From: DASZVN01 sp035547055
GTDB taxonomy: Bacteria; Pseudomonadota; Alphaproteobacteria; Rhizobiales; Methylopilaceae
Reading direction: 5' to 3'
DNA: 14,245 bases
NCBI GenBank assembly: GCA_035547055.1
Contig: DASZVN010000130.1
Span: 1-14,245 of the forward strand
The notes below the pieces were generated by a model. That model had not been told where the DNA came from. It was given only the letters and a program-made list of their open reading frames with translations, and ran no database searches. The position numbers and the translations under genes are program-made. The stretch's first letter is position 1. Each line of letters opens with the position of its first letter. This document shows, piece by piece, positions 1 through 6,133 of this stretch.

Positions 1-221
1 GCGGCGGCACGGCCGGCCGGCTTCAGCAGGCGCCTATTTTCGCGCCGCGCCGCAGCGACGCTGTGACGGAAGGCGGTGGTCATGTCTTCGGCAAAAGTCG
101 GGCTGTCGGCATCGACAGTATAGAGCGTCACGCGCTTGCCGCCGCGCGTCACGACTTTCTTCGGCAGCGGCTTGCTGCGGCGTTTGCTAGGGTTGAGAGT
201 CGCGTAGACAACCTTGACCAT
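1..221 (-). CDS. Hypothetical small basic protein, 3' end outside the window
   Basis: An open frame reads leftward from an ATG at 221 and leaves the window without a stop, giving at least 73 residues. It begins MVKVVYATLNPSKRRSKPLP and continues with a lysine/arginine-rich stretch, then a VTLYTVDADSPTFAEDM segment and a basic helix-like end. A good ribosome site (AGGAG) lies about 10 bases upstream. There is no signal peptide or membrane segment in the visible part. I do not recognise a family. It starts 56 bases after the stop of the permease gene on the same strand, so it may be the last gene of the transporter operon or an independent gene. The start is reasonably secure; the function is unknown. 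Confidence 0.55.
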   Translation of the reverse strand, partial: MVKVVYATLNPSKRRSKPLPKKVVTRGGKRVTLYTVDADSPTFAEDMTTAFRHSVAAARRENRRLLKPAGRAA

Positions 222-277
222 CGGCTTCACTCTCCTGCCGGAAAGATAGCAACGCAGCAGGCGATCCGCCAGCCTCG

Positions 278-1039
278 CTACCGCCGCCGCCAGCGCAGCA
301 CGCGCCATTCCACGGCCTGGAGGACGAGGTTGGAGACGAGGCCGATCAGGCCGAGCAGGATGACGCCGGCGAAGAGCTGGTCGGAGTGGTAGGCCCGCGC
401 CGCGGTCAGGATGTAGAAGCCGAGGCCGTCCTCGCTGGTCAGCATCTCGCCGACCACGGCGAGGATCAGCGACACCGTGAGGCCGAGGCGGGCACCCGCC
501 AGGATGTCGGCCTGGGCGTTGGGCAGCGCGATCTTCCAGATCGTCTCGAGGCGGCCGAGCTTGAGGCTCCTGCTCACCTCCTTCAGGCGCGGCTCGACGT
601 TCGAGACGCCGTGGACGGTGCCGAGCAGGGTCGGCCAGATCGCGCCGATCGCGATCACCACCAGCACCATGTCGCCGGAAAGGCCGATGAAGGCGATCAC
701 CACCGGCATGAAGGCCGACACCGGCACCGGGCGGATCATCTCCAGCGTCGGCGCAAGATATTCGCGCGCCGCCTTCGAGCTGCCGATCAGGGCACCGAGC
801 GCAATGCCCGCGACGGAGGCCAGCACCCAGCCGTAGAACATGCGCCGGATGGTCGCGACCGTGACCATGCCGAGCTCGCCGCCGATGCCGCTCATGAGGG
901 CGTTCCACGAGCGGTCGGGCCCGGGCAGGAATACCGGCGGGATGCCGCTGTAGTCGGCGATGAGCTGCCAGACGAGAACGAGCAGCGCGGTGACAGCGAT
1001 CGACCCGATGAGCCAGGCGGCGCGGATGGCGGGGTTCAT
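278..1039 (-). CDS. ABC transporter permease, TauC/SsuC type (second permease)
   Basis: This 253-residue inner-membrane protein is a BPD_transp_1 family permease of a nitrate/sulfonate/taurine-type importer. It has an N-terminal membrane segment (about residues 8-28) and further hydrophobic segments at about 70-88, 110-138, 185-200 and 222-242. The cytoplasmic EAA loop that docks on the ATPase is at about 154-175 (EVSRSLKLG...IWKIALPNA). The conserved RPVPVSAFMP stretch is at 103-112. The length is normal for the family. Its ATG overlaps the stop of the preceding permease gene as ATGA, which indicates translational coupling. It probably pairs with the upstream permease as a heterodimer in one transporter. 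Family assignment is firm; the substrate is not visible. Confidence 0.9.
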   Translation of the reverse strand: MNPAIRAAWLIGSIAVTALLVLVWQLIADYSGIPPVFLPGPDRSWNALMSGIGGELGMVTVATIRRMFYGWVLASVAGIALGALIGSSKAAREYLAPTLEMIRPVPVSAFMPVVIAFIGLSGDMVLVVIAIGAIWPTLLGTVHGVSNVEPRLKEVSRSLKLGRLETIWKIALPNAQADILAGARLGLTVSLILAVVGEMLTSEDGLGFYILTAARAYHSDQLFAGVILLGLIGLVSNLVLQAVEWRVLRWRRR

Positions 1040-1803
1040 TGCGCCCGCGCCTCTGTCGCCGCAAAGGTGATGTTGCCGAACAGGCGGCGCTGGGCGAACA
1101 GCAGCGCCCAGTTCAGCGCCCAGCCGATCAGCCCGATCCAGAGCAGGAAGGCGAACATCCGGGCCGGGTGGAGCGACTGGGCCGCGACCATCAGCTCGTA
1201 GCCGAGGCCCTGCGGATTGGCCGCGATCTCGACCGTGACCGCGATGATCAGCGACACCGCGGCCGACAGGCGGAAGCCGACGAAATAGCGCGGCAGCGCC
1301 GCCGGCAGCACGATCTTGGTGACGCGGCCGAAGCCCGACAGGCGGAGCACGCGGCTGACTTCGAGAAGCTGCGGCTCGATATTGGTGATCGCCGACTGGC
1401 CGTAGATCAGCACCGGCCAGAAGCAGGCGAAGGCGACCAGCGCGATCTCCATGGAATAGCCGAAGCCCAGCACCATCAGCCCGACCGGGATCAGCGCCAC
1501 CGCGGGCACCGGGCGCAGCACCTCGATCGAGAACTGGGCGAGACGCGCCGCCGGCGCGACCAGGCCGAGGAACACGCTGACGAGGAGCGCGCTGCCGCCG
1601 CCGATCGCGAGGCCCGCGACCGCGGTCTCCAGCGTCTCTGCCGTCCGCTGGAAGATGGTGCCGTCGCGGATCGCGCCCCAGAACGCGACGACGATCTGGG
1701 CTGGCGCGGCCAGCGAATCGCTTTCCACGTGGTTCACGGACATCGCCGCCTGCCACAGGACCAGGAAGGCGACCGGGAAGACCGCCGCCTTGACGAACTT
1801 CAC
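1036..1803 (-). CDS. ABC transporter permease, TauC/SsuC type (first permease)
   Basis: This is a 255-residue integral membrane permease of the same family as the next gene but clearly diverged from it. Hydrophobic segments lie at about 6-20, 62-82, 100-135, 178-192 and 216-238. The RPVPAVALIPVG motif is at 97-108 and the EAA-type loop at 148-172 (EVSRVLRLSGFGRVTKIVLP). The start is a GTG that overlaps the stop of the ATPase gene as GTGA; a purine-rich GAGGGCGAG precedes it, and no ATG nearby gives a better protein. The stop overlaps the following ATG. Two different permeases plus one ATPase suggest a heterodimeric membrane domain. Substrate unknown. Confidence 0.9.
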   Translation of the reverse strand: MKFVKAAVFPVAFLVLWQAAMSVNHVESDSLAAPAQIVVAFWGAIRDGTIFQRTAETLETAVAGLAIGGGSALLVSVFLGLVAPAARLAQFSIEVLRPVPAVALIPVGLMVLGFGYSMEIALVAFACFWPVLIYGQSAITNIEPQLLEVSRVLRLSGFGRVTKIVLPAALPRYFVGFRLSAAVSLIIAVTVEIAANPQGLGYELMVAAQSLHPARMFAFLLWIGLIGWALNWALLFAQRRLFGNITFAATEARAQ

Positions 1804-2615
1804 GTCTCGCCCTCGCGGATGAAGTCGAACAGCTCGCGGCGGAGGCGCAGGAACTCGGGGTCCTCGCGGGTGGTGAGCTGGTTCCTCGGCCGCGGCAGGT
1901 CGACCTTGAAGATCTGCGCGACGCGGCCGGGATTGGGGTAGAGCGCAACGACGCGGTCGCCGAGATAGATCGCCTCGTCGAGATCGTGGGTCACGAACAG
2001 CGCAGTGGTGCGGCTGGTCTCGACGATGCGGAGCATCTCGTCCTGCAGCGCCTGGCGGGTCATCGCGTCGAGCGCGCCGAACGGCTCGTCCATCAGCAGC
2101 ACCGAGGGCTCCTGGGCGAGACAGCGGGCGATCTGCAGCCGCTGCTGCATGCCGCCGGAAAGCTGGCCGGGGAAGGCGTCGGCATGGTTGCCGAGGCCGA
2201 CTTTCTCGAGCAGCGCCTGGATGCGCGCCGGGCGCTCGCGGCGCGGCATGCGCGACGCTTCCAGCGCGAGCGAGACGTTGCCGGCGGCGGTGCGCCACGG
2301 CAGCAGCGCCTTGCTGTAGTCCTGGAACACGAAGGCGACGTCGCGCTCCGGGCCGGTGACGCGGTGGCCGGCATAGTCGATCTCGCCGCCCTTCGGCGTC
2401 AGCAGGCCGCCGAGCAGGCGGAGCAGCGTGGTCTTGCCGCACCCCGACGGACCGATCAGGCAGACGAATTCCTGCTCGGCGATGTCGAGGTCGACGTGGC
2501 GCAGCACCGGACGGTCGCCGAAGGCATGGTCGACCCCGCGGAAGCGGATCAGCGGCGCCGCCGGTAGGGCCGGGGGGGCGACGGCGGCGGCATGGGAAAG
2601 CTCGGTTGTCGCCAT
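1800..2615 (-). CDS. ABC transporter ATP-binding protein, TauB/SsuB type
   Basis: This 271-residue cytoplasmic ATPase energises the importer formed with the two permeases downstream. All nucleotide-binding motifs are intact: Walker A GPSGCGKTT (55-63), Q-loop Gln98, signature LSGGM (152-156), Walker B SVLLMDEP (171-178), D-loop ALD (181-183) and switch His210 in VTHDLDEA. The pattern DEPFGALD and the C-terminal YPNPGRV segment are typical of the nitrate/sulfonate/taurine group. I chose the ATG at 2615 because the conserved domain starts soon after it. An in-frame ATG at 2702 would add 29 residues with no family similarity that I can see. It is the first gene of a leftward operon and is divergent from the two binding-protein genes. 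Confidence 0.92.
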   Translation of the reverse strand: MATTELSHAAAVAPPALPAAPLIRFRGVDHAFGDRPVLRHVDLDIAEQEFVCLIGPSGCGKTTLLRLLGGLLTPKGGEIDYAGHRVTGPERDVAFVFQDYSKALLPWRTAAGNVSLALEASRMPRRERPARIQALLEKVGLGNHADAFPGQLSGGMQQRLQIARCLAQEPSVLLMDEPFGALDAMTRQALQDEMLRIVETSRTTALFVTHDLDEAIYLGDRVVALYPNPGRVAQIFKVDLPRPRNQLTTREDPEFLRLRRELFDFIREGET

Positions 2616-2727
2616 TCGATCAGCCTGTCGGGCGCCGCCGCTGGGGGGCCGGAAAAAGGGGGCCACCTTGCCCGCCCGCTGGCGGGTTGTCGAGCGCATC
2701 AATTGCCGCCGGCGCCGTTGTTGCGGG

Positions 2728-2754
2728 TTGCAAATCCTCTCGGTCTGCTAAGAT
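2728..2754 (+). promoter_or_regulatory. Candidate extended -10 promoter for the binding-protein genes
   Basis: In the 206-base gap between the divergent ATPase and binding-protein genes there is TTGCAA (2728-2733), then 15 bases, then TAAGAT (2749-2754). The latter is preceded by TGC, which makes an extended -10 element (TGnTAAGAT). The spacer is short, so recognition would rest mainly on the extended -10. The leader would be about 60 bases. The upstream segment TTGCGGGTTGCAA (2721-2733) has matching TTGC/GCAA ends, and a CCCGCC-cgct-GGCGGG hairpin lies at 2671-2686. Either could be regulatory, but neither is a motif I recognise. I found no convincing promoter for the leftward operon. Confidence 0.35.
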
Positions 2755-2821
2755 GCCCGGACAGCCGGCGGCGAAGCCCGGCACGGGCGGCCGCAGGGCT
2801 GCCGCCAGGGAGGAAAACAAC

Positions 2822-3781
2822 ATGATTCGCATTGGCTATTGGCTGGCCGCGGCGGTCGTCGCGGCGGCGCCCCTTGCCGCCGGCCACCCGGCGGCGGCGC
2901 AGGCGCTCAAGCACCTCAAGATGATGTACCAGCCGGTCAACGGCTTCGCCTCGGCCTATGTCGCTCAGGAGGAAGGCTTCTTCAAGAAGCACGGCATCGA
3001 CATGTCGTTCGTCGCGACCCACAGCTCCGGCAACAATCCGCCCGCCCTCGTCAGCGACTCCGTCCAGGTCGCCGGACCGACCGTGCCGACCGTGCTCGAG
3101 GCCAACGACGCCGGCCTCGACATCGTGATCATCGCGTCGGGCGACGTCTATCCGCTCTCCGGCGACATCCTGGTCGCCCGCTACGGCAGCGGCATCGAGA
3201 AGCCGACCGATCTCAAGGGCAAGACGGTGGGCGTGCCCGGTCTCGGCGCGCTGCTCGACTTCATGCTCCGCCGCAACCTCAAGGCCAACGGCGTCGATCC
3301 CAAGACGGTGAAGTTCGTCGAGGTCGCCTTCCCGCAGGCCGCCGACGCACTGAAGAGCGGGCGGATCGACGCCTATCCGGCGGAGGCGCCGTTCACCGCG
3401 CGCATCCTGGGGTCGAAGGCCGCCTATCCGGTCAAGGACTGGTTCGCCAACACGCCGGACGGCACGCTCACGGTGATCTACGCGACGACGCGCAAATGGG
3501 CCGAGGCCAACAAGGACACCGTGATCGGCCTGCGGGCGGCGATGCGCGAGGCCAACGCCTTCGTCAAGACGCATCGCGACGTGATGAACAAGGACATTTC
3601 CAAGTACACGCATCTGCCGCCGCAGGTGATCGCGTCGCTCGACCCGCCGAATCTCGCCGTCGACATCACCCCGAAGCAGATCGCATTCTGGGTCGATCTC
3701 GTGAAGGGCGAAGGCGTCATCAAGAAGCCGGTCGATCCGGCCCATATCCTGTTCCAGCCGGACGCGCCGGCGCAGAATTGA
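2822..3781 (+). CDS. ABC transporter periplasmic substrate-binding protein, NMT1/TauA-like (copy 1)
   Basis: This 319-residue exported protein should capture the substrate for the divergent ABC importer. The ATG at 2822 is preceded by a strong ribosome site AGGGAGGA (2807-2814). The N-terminus is a typical signal peptide, with a short basic start, an alanine-rich core and likely cleavage after AQA at about residue 28. The mature part has family hallmarks: YVAQEEGFFKKHGID (about 46-60), which is the first-lobe motif of NMT1/SsuA-like proteins, SSGNNPPALVSDSVQVAG, and KGKTVGVPGLGALLDFMLRR. It is followed by a second gene of the same length and about 78% identity at 3980, so the pair arose by tandem duplication. 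Ligand specificity cannot be read from sequence. Confidence 0.9.
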   Translation: MIRIGYWLAAAVVAAAPLAAGHPAAAQALKHLKMMYQPVNGFASAYVAQEEGFFKKHGIDMSFVATHSSGNNPPALVSDSVQVAGPTVPTVLEANDAGLDIVIIASGDVYPLSGDILVARYGSGIEKPTDLKGKTVGVPGLGALLDFMLRRNLKANGVDPKTVKFVEVAFPQAADALKSGRIDAYPAEAPFTARILGSKAAYPVKDWFANTPDGTLTVIYATTRKWAEANKDTVIGLRAAMREANAFVKTHRDVMNKDISKYTHLPPQVIASLDPPNLAVDITPKQIAFWVDLVKGEGVIKKPVDPAHILFQPDAPAQN

Positions 3782-3792
3782 CGTTTGCCCGC

Positions 3793-3857
3793 CGTGGCCG
3801 GGCCCGTCCCGGCCATCCACGGCTTCCTCCGGATGCAGGGTCATGCACGTGGATCTC
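3793..3857. repeat. Degenerate copy of intergenic palindromic repeat family A
   Basis: The stretch from 3793 (GTGGCCGGGCCCGTCCCGG, continuing to GGCTTCC) matches the left arm of the full element at 13880-13978 with only a few differences over about 35 bases. It contains a small internal hairpin (GGCCGGG/CCCGGCC). The right arm is mostly lost, with only a CACGTGGAT remnant near 3846-3854. It sits between the two binding-protein genes, soon after the stop of the first. It could act as an mRNA-stabilising or attenuating structure between the two copies, which is inference. Confidence 0.6.
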
Positions 3858-3915
3858 CGTGCCCCGAGGCGAGCCATGAGGGCAAGGGTCGGATGCGTCG
3901 TGACCGACGGCGCCG

Positions 3916-3963
3916 GACTGCCGCGACGCGGCTTCGCCAGACTGCCGCACCGCGGCTTTGATT
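3916..3963. repeat. Two-copy 24-bp tandem repeat upstream of the second binding-protein gene
   Basis: Two adjacent 24-base units share GACTGCCGC, a three-base variable spot, and GCGGCTT (units at 3916-3939 and 3940-3963). Each unit contains a CCGC...GCGG inverted repeat, so each could form a small hairpin. The pair ends a few bases before the ribosome site GGGAGG (3968-3973) of the gene at 3980. The role is unknown. Confidence 0.6.
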
Positions 3964-3979
3964 GAGTGGGAGGTGAAGG

Positions 3980-4939
3980 ATGAATCGGTTCGGCAAGTGG
4001 CTTCTGGCGGCTGCGGTCGCGGCTGCCTCGACGGCCATGGCCGGCGGCGCTTCCGCGCAGCCGCTGAAGCAGATCAAGCTCATGTACACCGCGGTCAGCG
4101 GCTTCACGTCGGCCTACGTCGCGCAGGAGGAGGGCTTCTTCAAGAAACACGGGCTCGACGTGTCGTTCGTGCTGACGCCGAGCTCGGGCAACAACCCGCC
4201 CGCGCTGGTGAGCGGCTCCGTGCAGATCGCCGGGCCGACCATGCCGACGCTGCTCGAAGCCAACGACGCCGGGCTCGACCTCGTGGTGATCTCGGGCGGC
4301 GCGGTCTATCCGCTCGAGGCCGACATCCTGGTCGCGCGCTACGGCAGCGGCATCAAGAGCCCGAAGGATCTCAAGGGCAAGACGGTGGGCGTGCCGGGCC
4401 TCGGCGCGCTCCTCGACTTCATGCTCCGCCGCAACCTCAAGGCCAACGGCGTCGATCCCTCGACGGTGAAGTTCGTCGAGGTCGGGTTCGTCCAGGCTGC
4501 CGACGCGCTGAAGAGCGGGCGCATCGATGCCTATCCGGCCGAGGCGCCGTTCACGGCGCGCATCCTGCAGTCGAAGGCCGGCTATGCGGTCAAGGATTGG
4601 CTCGCCGACACGCCGGACGGCACGCTGACGGTGGTCTACGCGACGACGCGCAAATGGGCCGAGGCCAACAAGGACACCGTCGCCGCCTTCCGCGCCGCGA
4701 TGAAGGAGGCGATCGCCTGGATCCCGGCCCACCACGAGGAAATGTACAAGGACATCGCCAAGTACACCCACCTGCCGGTCAAGGTGGTGTCGTCGCTCCA
4801 GCCGCCGAACCTCGTCGTCGACGTGACGCCGAAGCAGGCCAAGTTCTGGATCGATCTGGTCAAGGACTCCGGGGTCATCAAGAAGCCGGTCGACCCCGCC
4901 TCGATCCTGTTCCAGCCGGACCAGACCGCGGCGAAGTGA
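3980..4939 (+). CDS. ABC transporter periplasmic substrate-binding protein, NMT1/TauA-like (copy 2)
   Basis: This is a 319-residue exported paralogue of the preceding gene. The ATG at 3980 follows GTGGGAGGTGAAGG. The signal peptide differs from copy 1 and should be cleaved after ASA at about residue 26. Aligned without gaps from about residue 35 to the end, I count about 63 differences in about 285 positions, so roughly 78% identity. The YVAQEEGFFKKHGLD motif and the VGVPGLGALLDFMLRRNLKA region are unchanged in character. Differences cluster near residues 35-70, 105-130 and 235-290, so ligand preference may differ. Long stretches of DNA are identical between the copies, for example about 46 bases around 3476-3521 and 4634-4679, which suggests recent duplication or gene conversion. 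It probably serves the same permeases. Confidence 0.9.
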   Translation: MNRFGKWLLAAAVAAASTAMAGGASAQPLKQIKLMYTAVSGFTSAYVAQEEGFFKKHGLDVSFVLTPSSGNNPPALVSGSVQIAGPTMPTLLEANDAGLDLVVISGGAVYPLEADILVARYGSGIKSPKDLKGKTVGVPGLGALLDFMLRRNLKANGVDPSTVKFVEVGFVQAADALKSGRIDAYPAEAPFTARILQSKAGYAVKDWLADTPDGTLTVVYATTRKWAEANKDTVAAFRAAMKEAIAWIPAHHEEMYKDIAKYTHLPVKVVSSLQPPNLVVDVTPKQAKFWIDLVKDSGVIKKPVDPASILFQPDQTAAK

Positions 4940-4950
4940 GATCGCCGCAC

Positions 4951-4987
4951 CGCCGTCCGGCCTCCGTCTGCGGCAGGCCGGACGGCG
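4951..4987 (+). terminator. Strong hairpin after the second binding-protein gene
   Basis: A perfect 13-bp inverted repeat (4951-4963 with 4975-4987; core GCCGTCCGGCCT / AGGCCGGACGGC) starts 12 bases after the stop codon. The 11-base loop can itself pair as CCG/CGG. No T-run follows, so it may be a transcript-stabilising 3' hairpin or a non-canonical terminator, not a classical intrinsic terminator. Confidence 0.6.
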
Positions 4988-5041
4988 TGGCCCGGCGGCA
5001 ACGCACGGACAGATTCCGTTCGGCACCATAGCGCCCGGACG

Positions 5042-5061
5042 ATCGTTGCCTCATCAACGAT
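5042..5061. repeat. Inverted repeat ATCGTTG-N6-CAACGAT
   Basis: Perfect 7-bp arms are separated by 6 bases (5042-5048 and 5055-5061), in the gap before the DUF1223 gene and just before another GC hairpin. It could be a regulator site or part of a composite terminator. I do not recognise the motif. Confidence 0.4.
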
Positions 5062-5064
5062 GGT

Positions 5065-5086
5065 CGCGCGCCAGTCGCGCGCTTTT
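5065..5086 (+). terminator. Candidate intrinsic terminator
   Basis: A 6-bp CGCGCG/CGCGCG stem (5065-5070 with 5076-5081) has a 5-base loop and is followed at once by CTTTT. It reads in the + direction about 125 bases after the second binding-protein stop and 39 bases before the DUF1223 start. It is a plausible end of the upstream transcript. The T-run is short, so confidence is moderate. Confidence 0.4.
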
Positions 5087-5124
5087 GAGTGGCCCGGCAC
5101 GGCCAACGGATCTATCTGCGAGCC

Positions 5125-5883
5125 ATGCTCTTTCGTTCCCGAACGTTCCTGCGGGCGCTGACCGTGGCCGCCGCACTGGCGGCGTGCGGCGCGGCCGCGG
5201 CCGCGGATGCGCCAGTCAAGGCGGTGATCGAGCTGTTCACCAGCCAGGGTTGCCACTCCTGCCCGCCGGCCGACCGGCTCGCCGGCCGCCTCGCCGAGCG
5301 CGACGGCATCGTGATGCTGAGCCTTCCGGTCGACTATTGGGACTATCTCGGCTGGCACGACACGCTGGCCGAATCCGCCTTCAGCGCTCGCCAGCGCGCC
5401 TATGCCCGCGCCCGCGGCGACCGCCACATCTACACACCGCAGATGGTGGTGAACGGGCTCGACGACGTCGTCGGCAGCGACGTCATGGCGATCGCCGACG
5501 CGATCGAGCATACCGACGCCGACAAGCGCGTGCTGTGCATGCCGCTCACGGTCAGCCAGGCCGGCGGCCGCATCGTGGTCTCGGTGCCGAGCCGCCCCGG
5601 CTTCGCCGGCGAGGTCGTGCTGGCCGCGTTCGCGCGCCACCGCACGGTCACGATCGGCGCCGGCGAGAACGCCCAGAGCCGCGTCACCTACACCAACGTC
5701 GTCCGCAAGCTGACGCCGCTCGGCCGCTGGACCGGCGCCGCCGCGAGCTTCGCCGTCGATCGCGCCACGGCCATGCCGTCCGACGCCGACGACTTCGTCG
5801 CCCTGCTCCAGGCCGAGAACGACAGCCTTCCCGGCCCCATCCTCGGCGTCGCGCGGGCGCCGGAGCGGGCCGCCCGCCAGTAG
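5125..5883 (+). CDS. Exported DUF1223 family protein, thioredoxin-like with CxxC
   Basis: This 252-residue protein has an N-terminal export signal. The segment AVIELFTSQGCHSCPPADR (about 33-51) is the hallmark of DUF1223 proteins and contains a thioredoxin-like CxxC (Cys43, Cys46). DYWDYLGWHD (about 74-83) and YTPQMVVNG (about 111-119) are further family landmarks. The ATG at 5125 is chosen because the signal peptide starts there. A GTG at 5089 in the same frame would add 12 residues before it. No strong ribosome site is visible. The signal contains LAAC at 18-21, which fits a lipobox, so it may be a lipoprotein; alternatively it is cleaved after ADA near 29. The molecular function of the family is not established. 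A redox role in the envelope is inference from the CxxC. Confidence 0.88.
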   Translation: MLFRSRTFLRALTVAAALAACGAAAAADAPVKAVIELFTSQGCHSCPPADRLAGRLAERDGIVMLSLPVDYWDYLGWHDTLAESAFSARQRAYARARGDRHIYTPQMVVNGLDDVVGSDVMAIADAIEHTDADKRVLCMPLTVSQAGGRIVVSVPSRPGFAGEVVLAAFARHRTVTIGAGENAQSRVTYTNVVRKLTPLGRWTGAAASFAVDRATAMPSDADDFVALLQAENDSLPGPILGVARAPERAARQ

Positions 5884-5947
5884 GGCGGCAACGCGTCGCG
5901 TCGTTCACGCCGGCGCCTGACCGCGCGTTTTCCTGCCGGTGCCGCAG

Positions 5948-6072
5948 CCCCTCACCCGGTGCGCCTGCTTCGCAGGCGACTCGACCTCTCCCGCAGGGAG
6001 AGGTGACGGCGCAGCGCCTCCCTTTACCTCTCCCCCGCCGGGGGGAGGTCGAGTCGTGCGAGCGGGTAGGGG
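5948..6072. repeat. Palindromic intergenic repeat family B, copy 1 (convergent gap)
   Basis: This is a nested palindrome of about 125 bases. The outer arms are CCCCTCACCCG (5948-5958) and CGGGTAGGGG (6063-6072). The inner arms are CGACTCGACCTC (5977-5988) and GAGGTCGAGTCG (6045-6056). Local hairpins include CGCCTGC-ttc-GCAGGCG (5962-5978), CCTCTCCC-gca-GGGAGAGG (5985-6003) and an ACCTC...GAGGT stem near 6026-6049. It lies between the 3' ends of the DUF1223 gene and the Rieske oxygenase gene, where it can work as a two-way terminator. A relative lies at 9985-10118. Repeats of this look are common between genes in rhizobia-like genomes. Confidence 0.75.
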
Positions 6073-6084
6073 GGCTGCTCGTCG

Positions 6085-6117
6085 GTGATGCCCGGGCCCA
6101 GGCCCGGACATGACGGG
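6085..6117. repeat. Half copy of palindromic repeat family A
   Basis: GTGATGCCCGGGCCCAGGCC and the following bases through GACGGG resemble the right arm of the full element at 13880-13978. The left arm is absent. It sits directly after the family B element, making a composite repeat block that fills the convergent gap 5884-6133. Confidence 0.6.
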
Positions 6118-6133
6118 TGAGGCCGCGGGGCAA

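Noticed and set aside
63..392. Plus-strand open frame of 109 codons at the left edge
   Set aside because: It runs over the ends of two minus-strand genes, has no ribosome site and has no recognisable protein features.
3877..3965. Possible 29-residue leader peptide with an 8-residue repeat before the second binding-protein gene
   Set aside because: It has no ribosome site, and its repeated text is a consequence of the 24-bp tandem DNA repeat. There is no sign of codon selection.
2699..5029. Long minus-strand open frame of 776 codons across both binding-protein genes
   Set aside because: It is antisense to two well-supported genes. Its repeated arginine/aspartate-rich text simply mirrors the duplicated genes, and it has no recognisable domain.
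5948..6117. Repeat block considered as a CRISPR array or phage attachment site
   Set aside because: There are no regularly spaced direct repeats or unique spacers, and no integrase or tRNA. The structure is nested palindromes.
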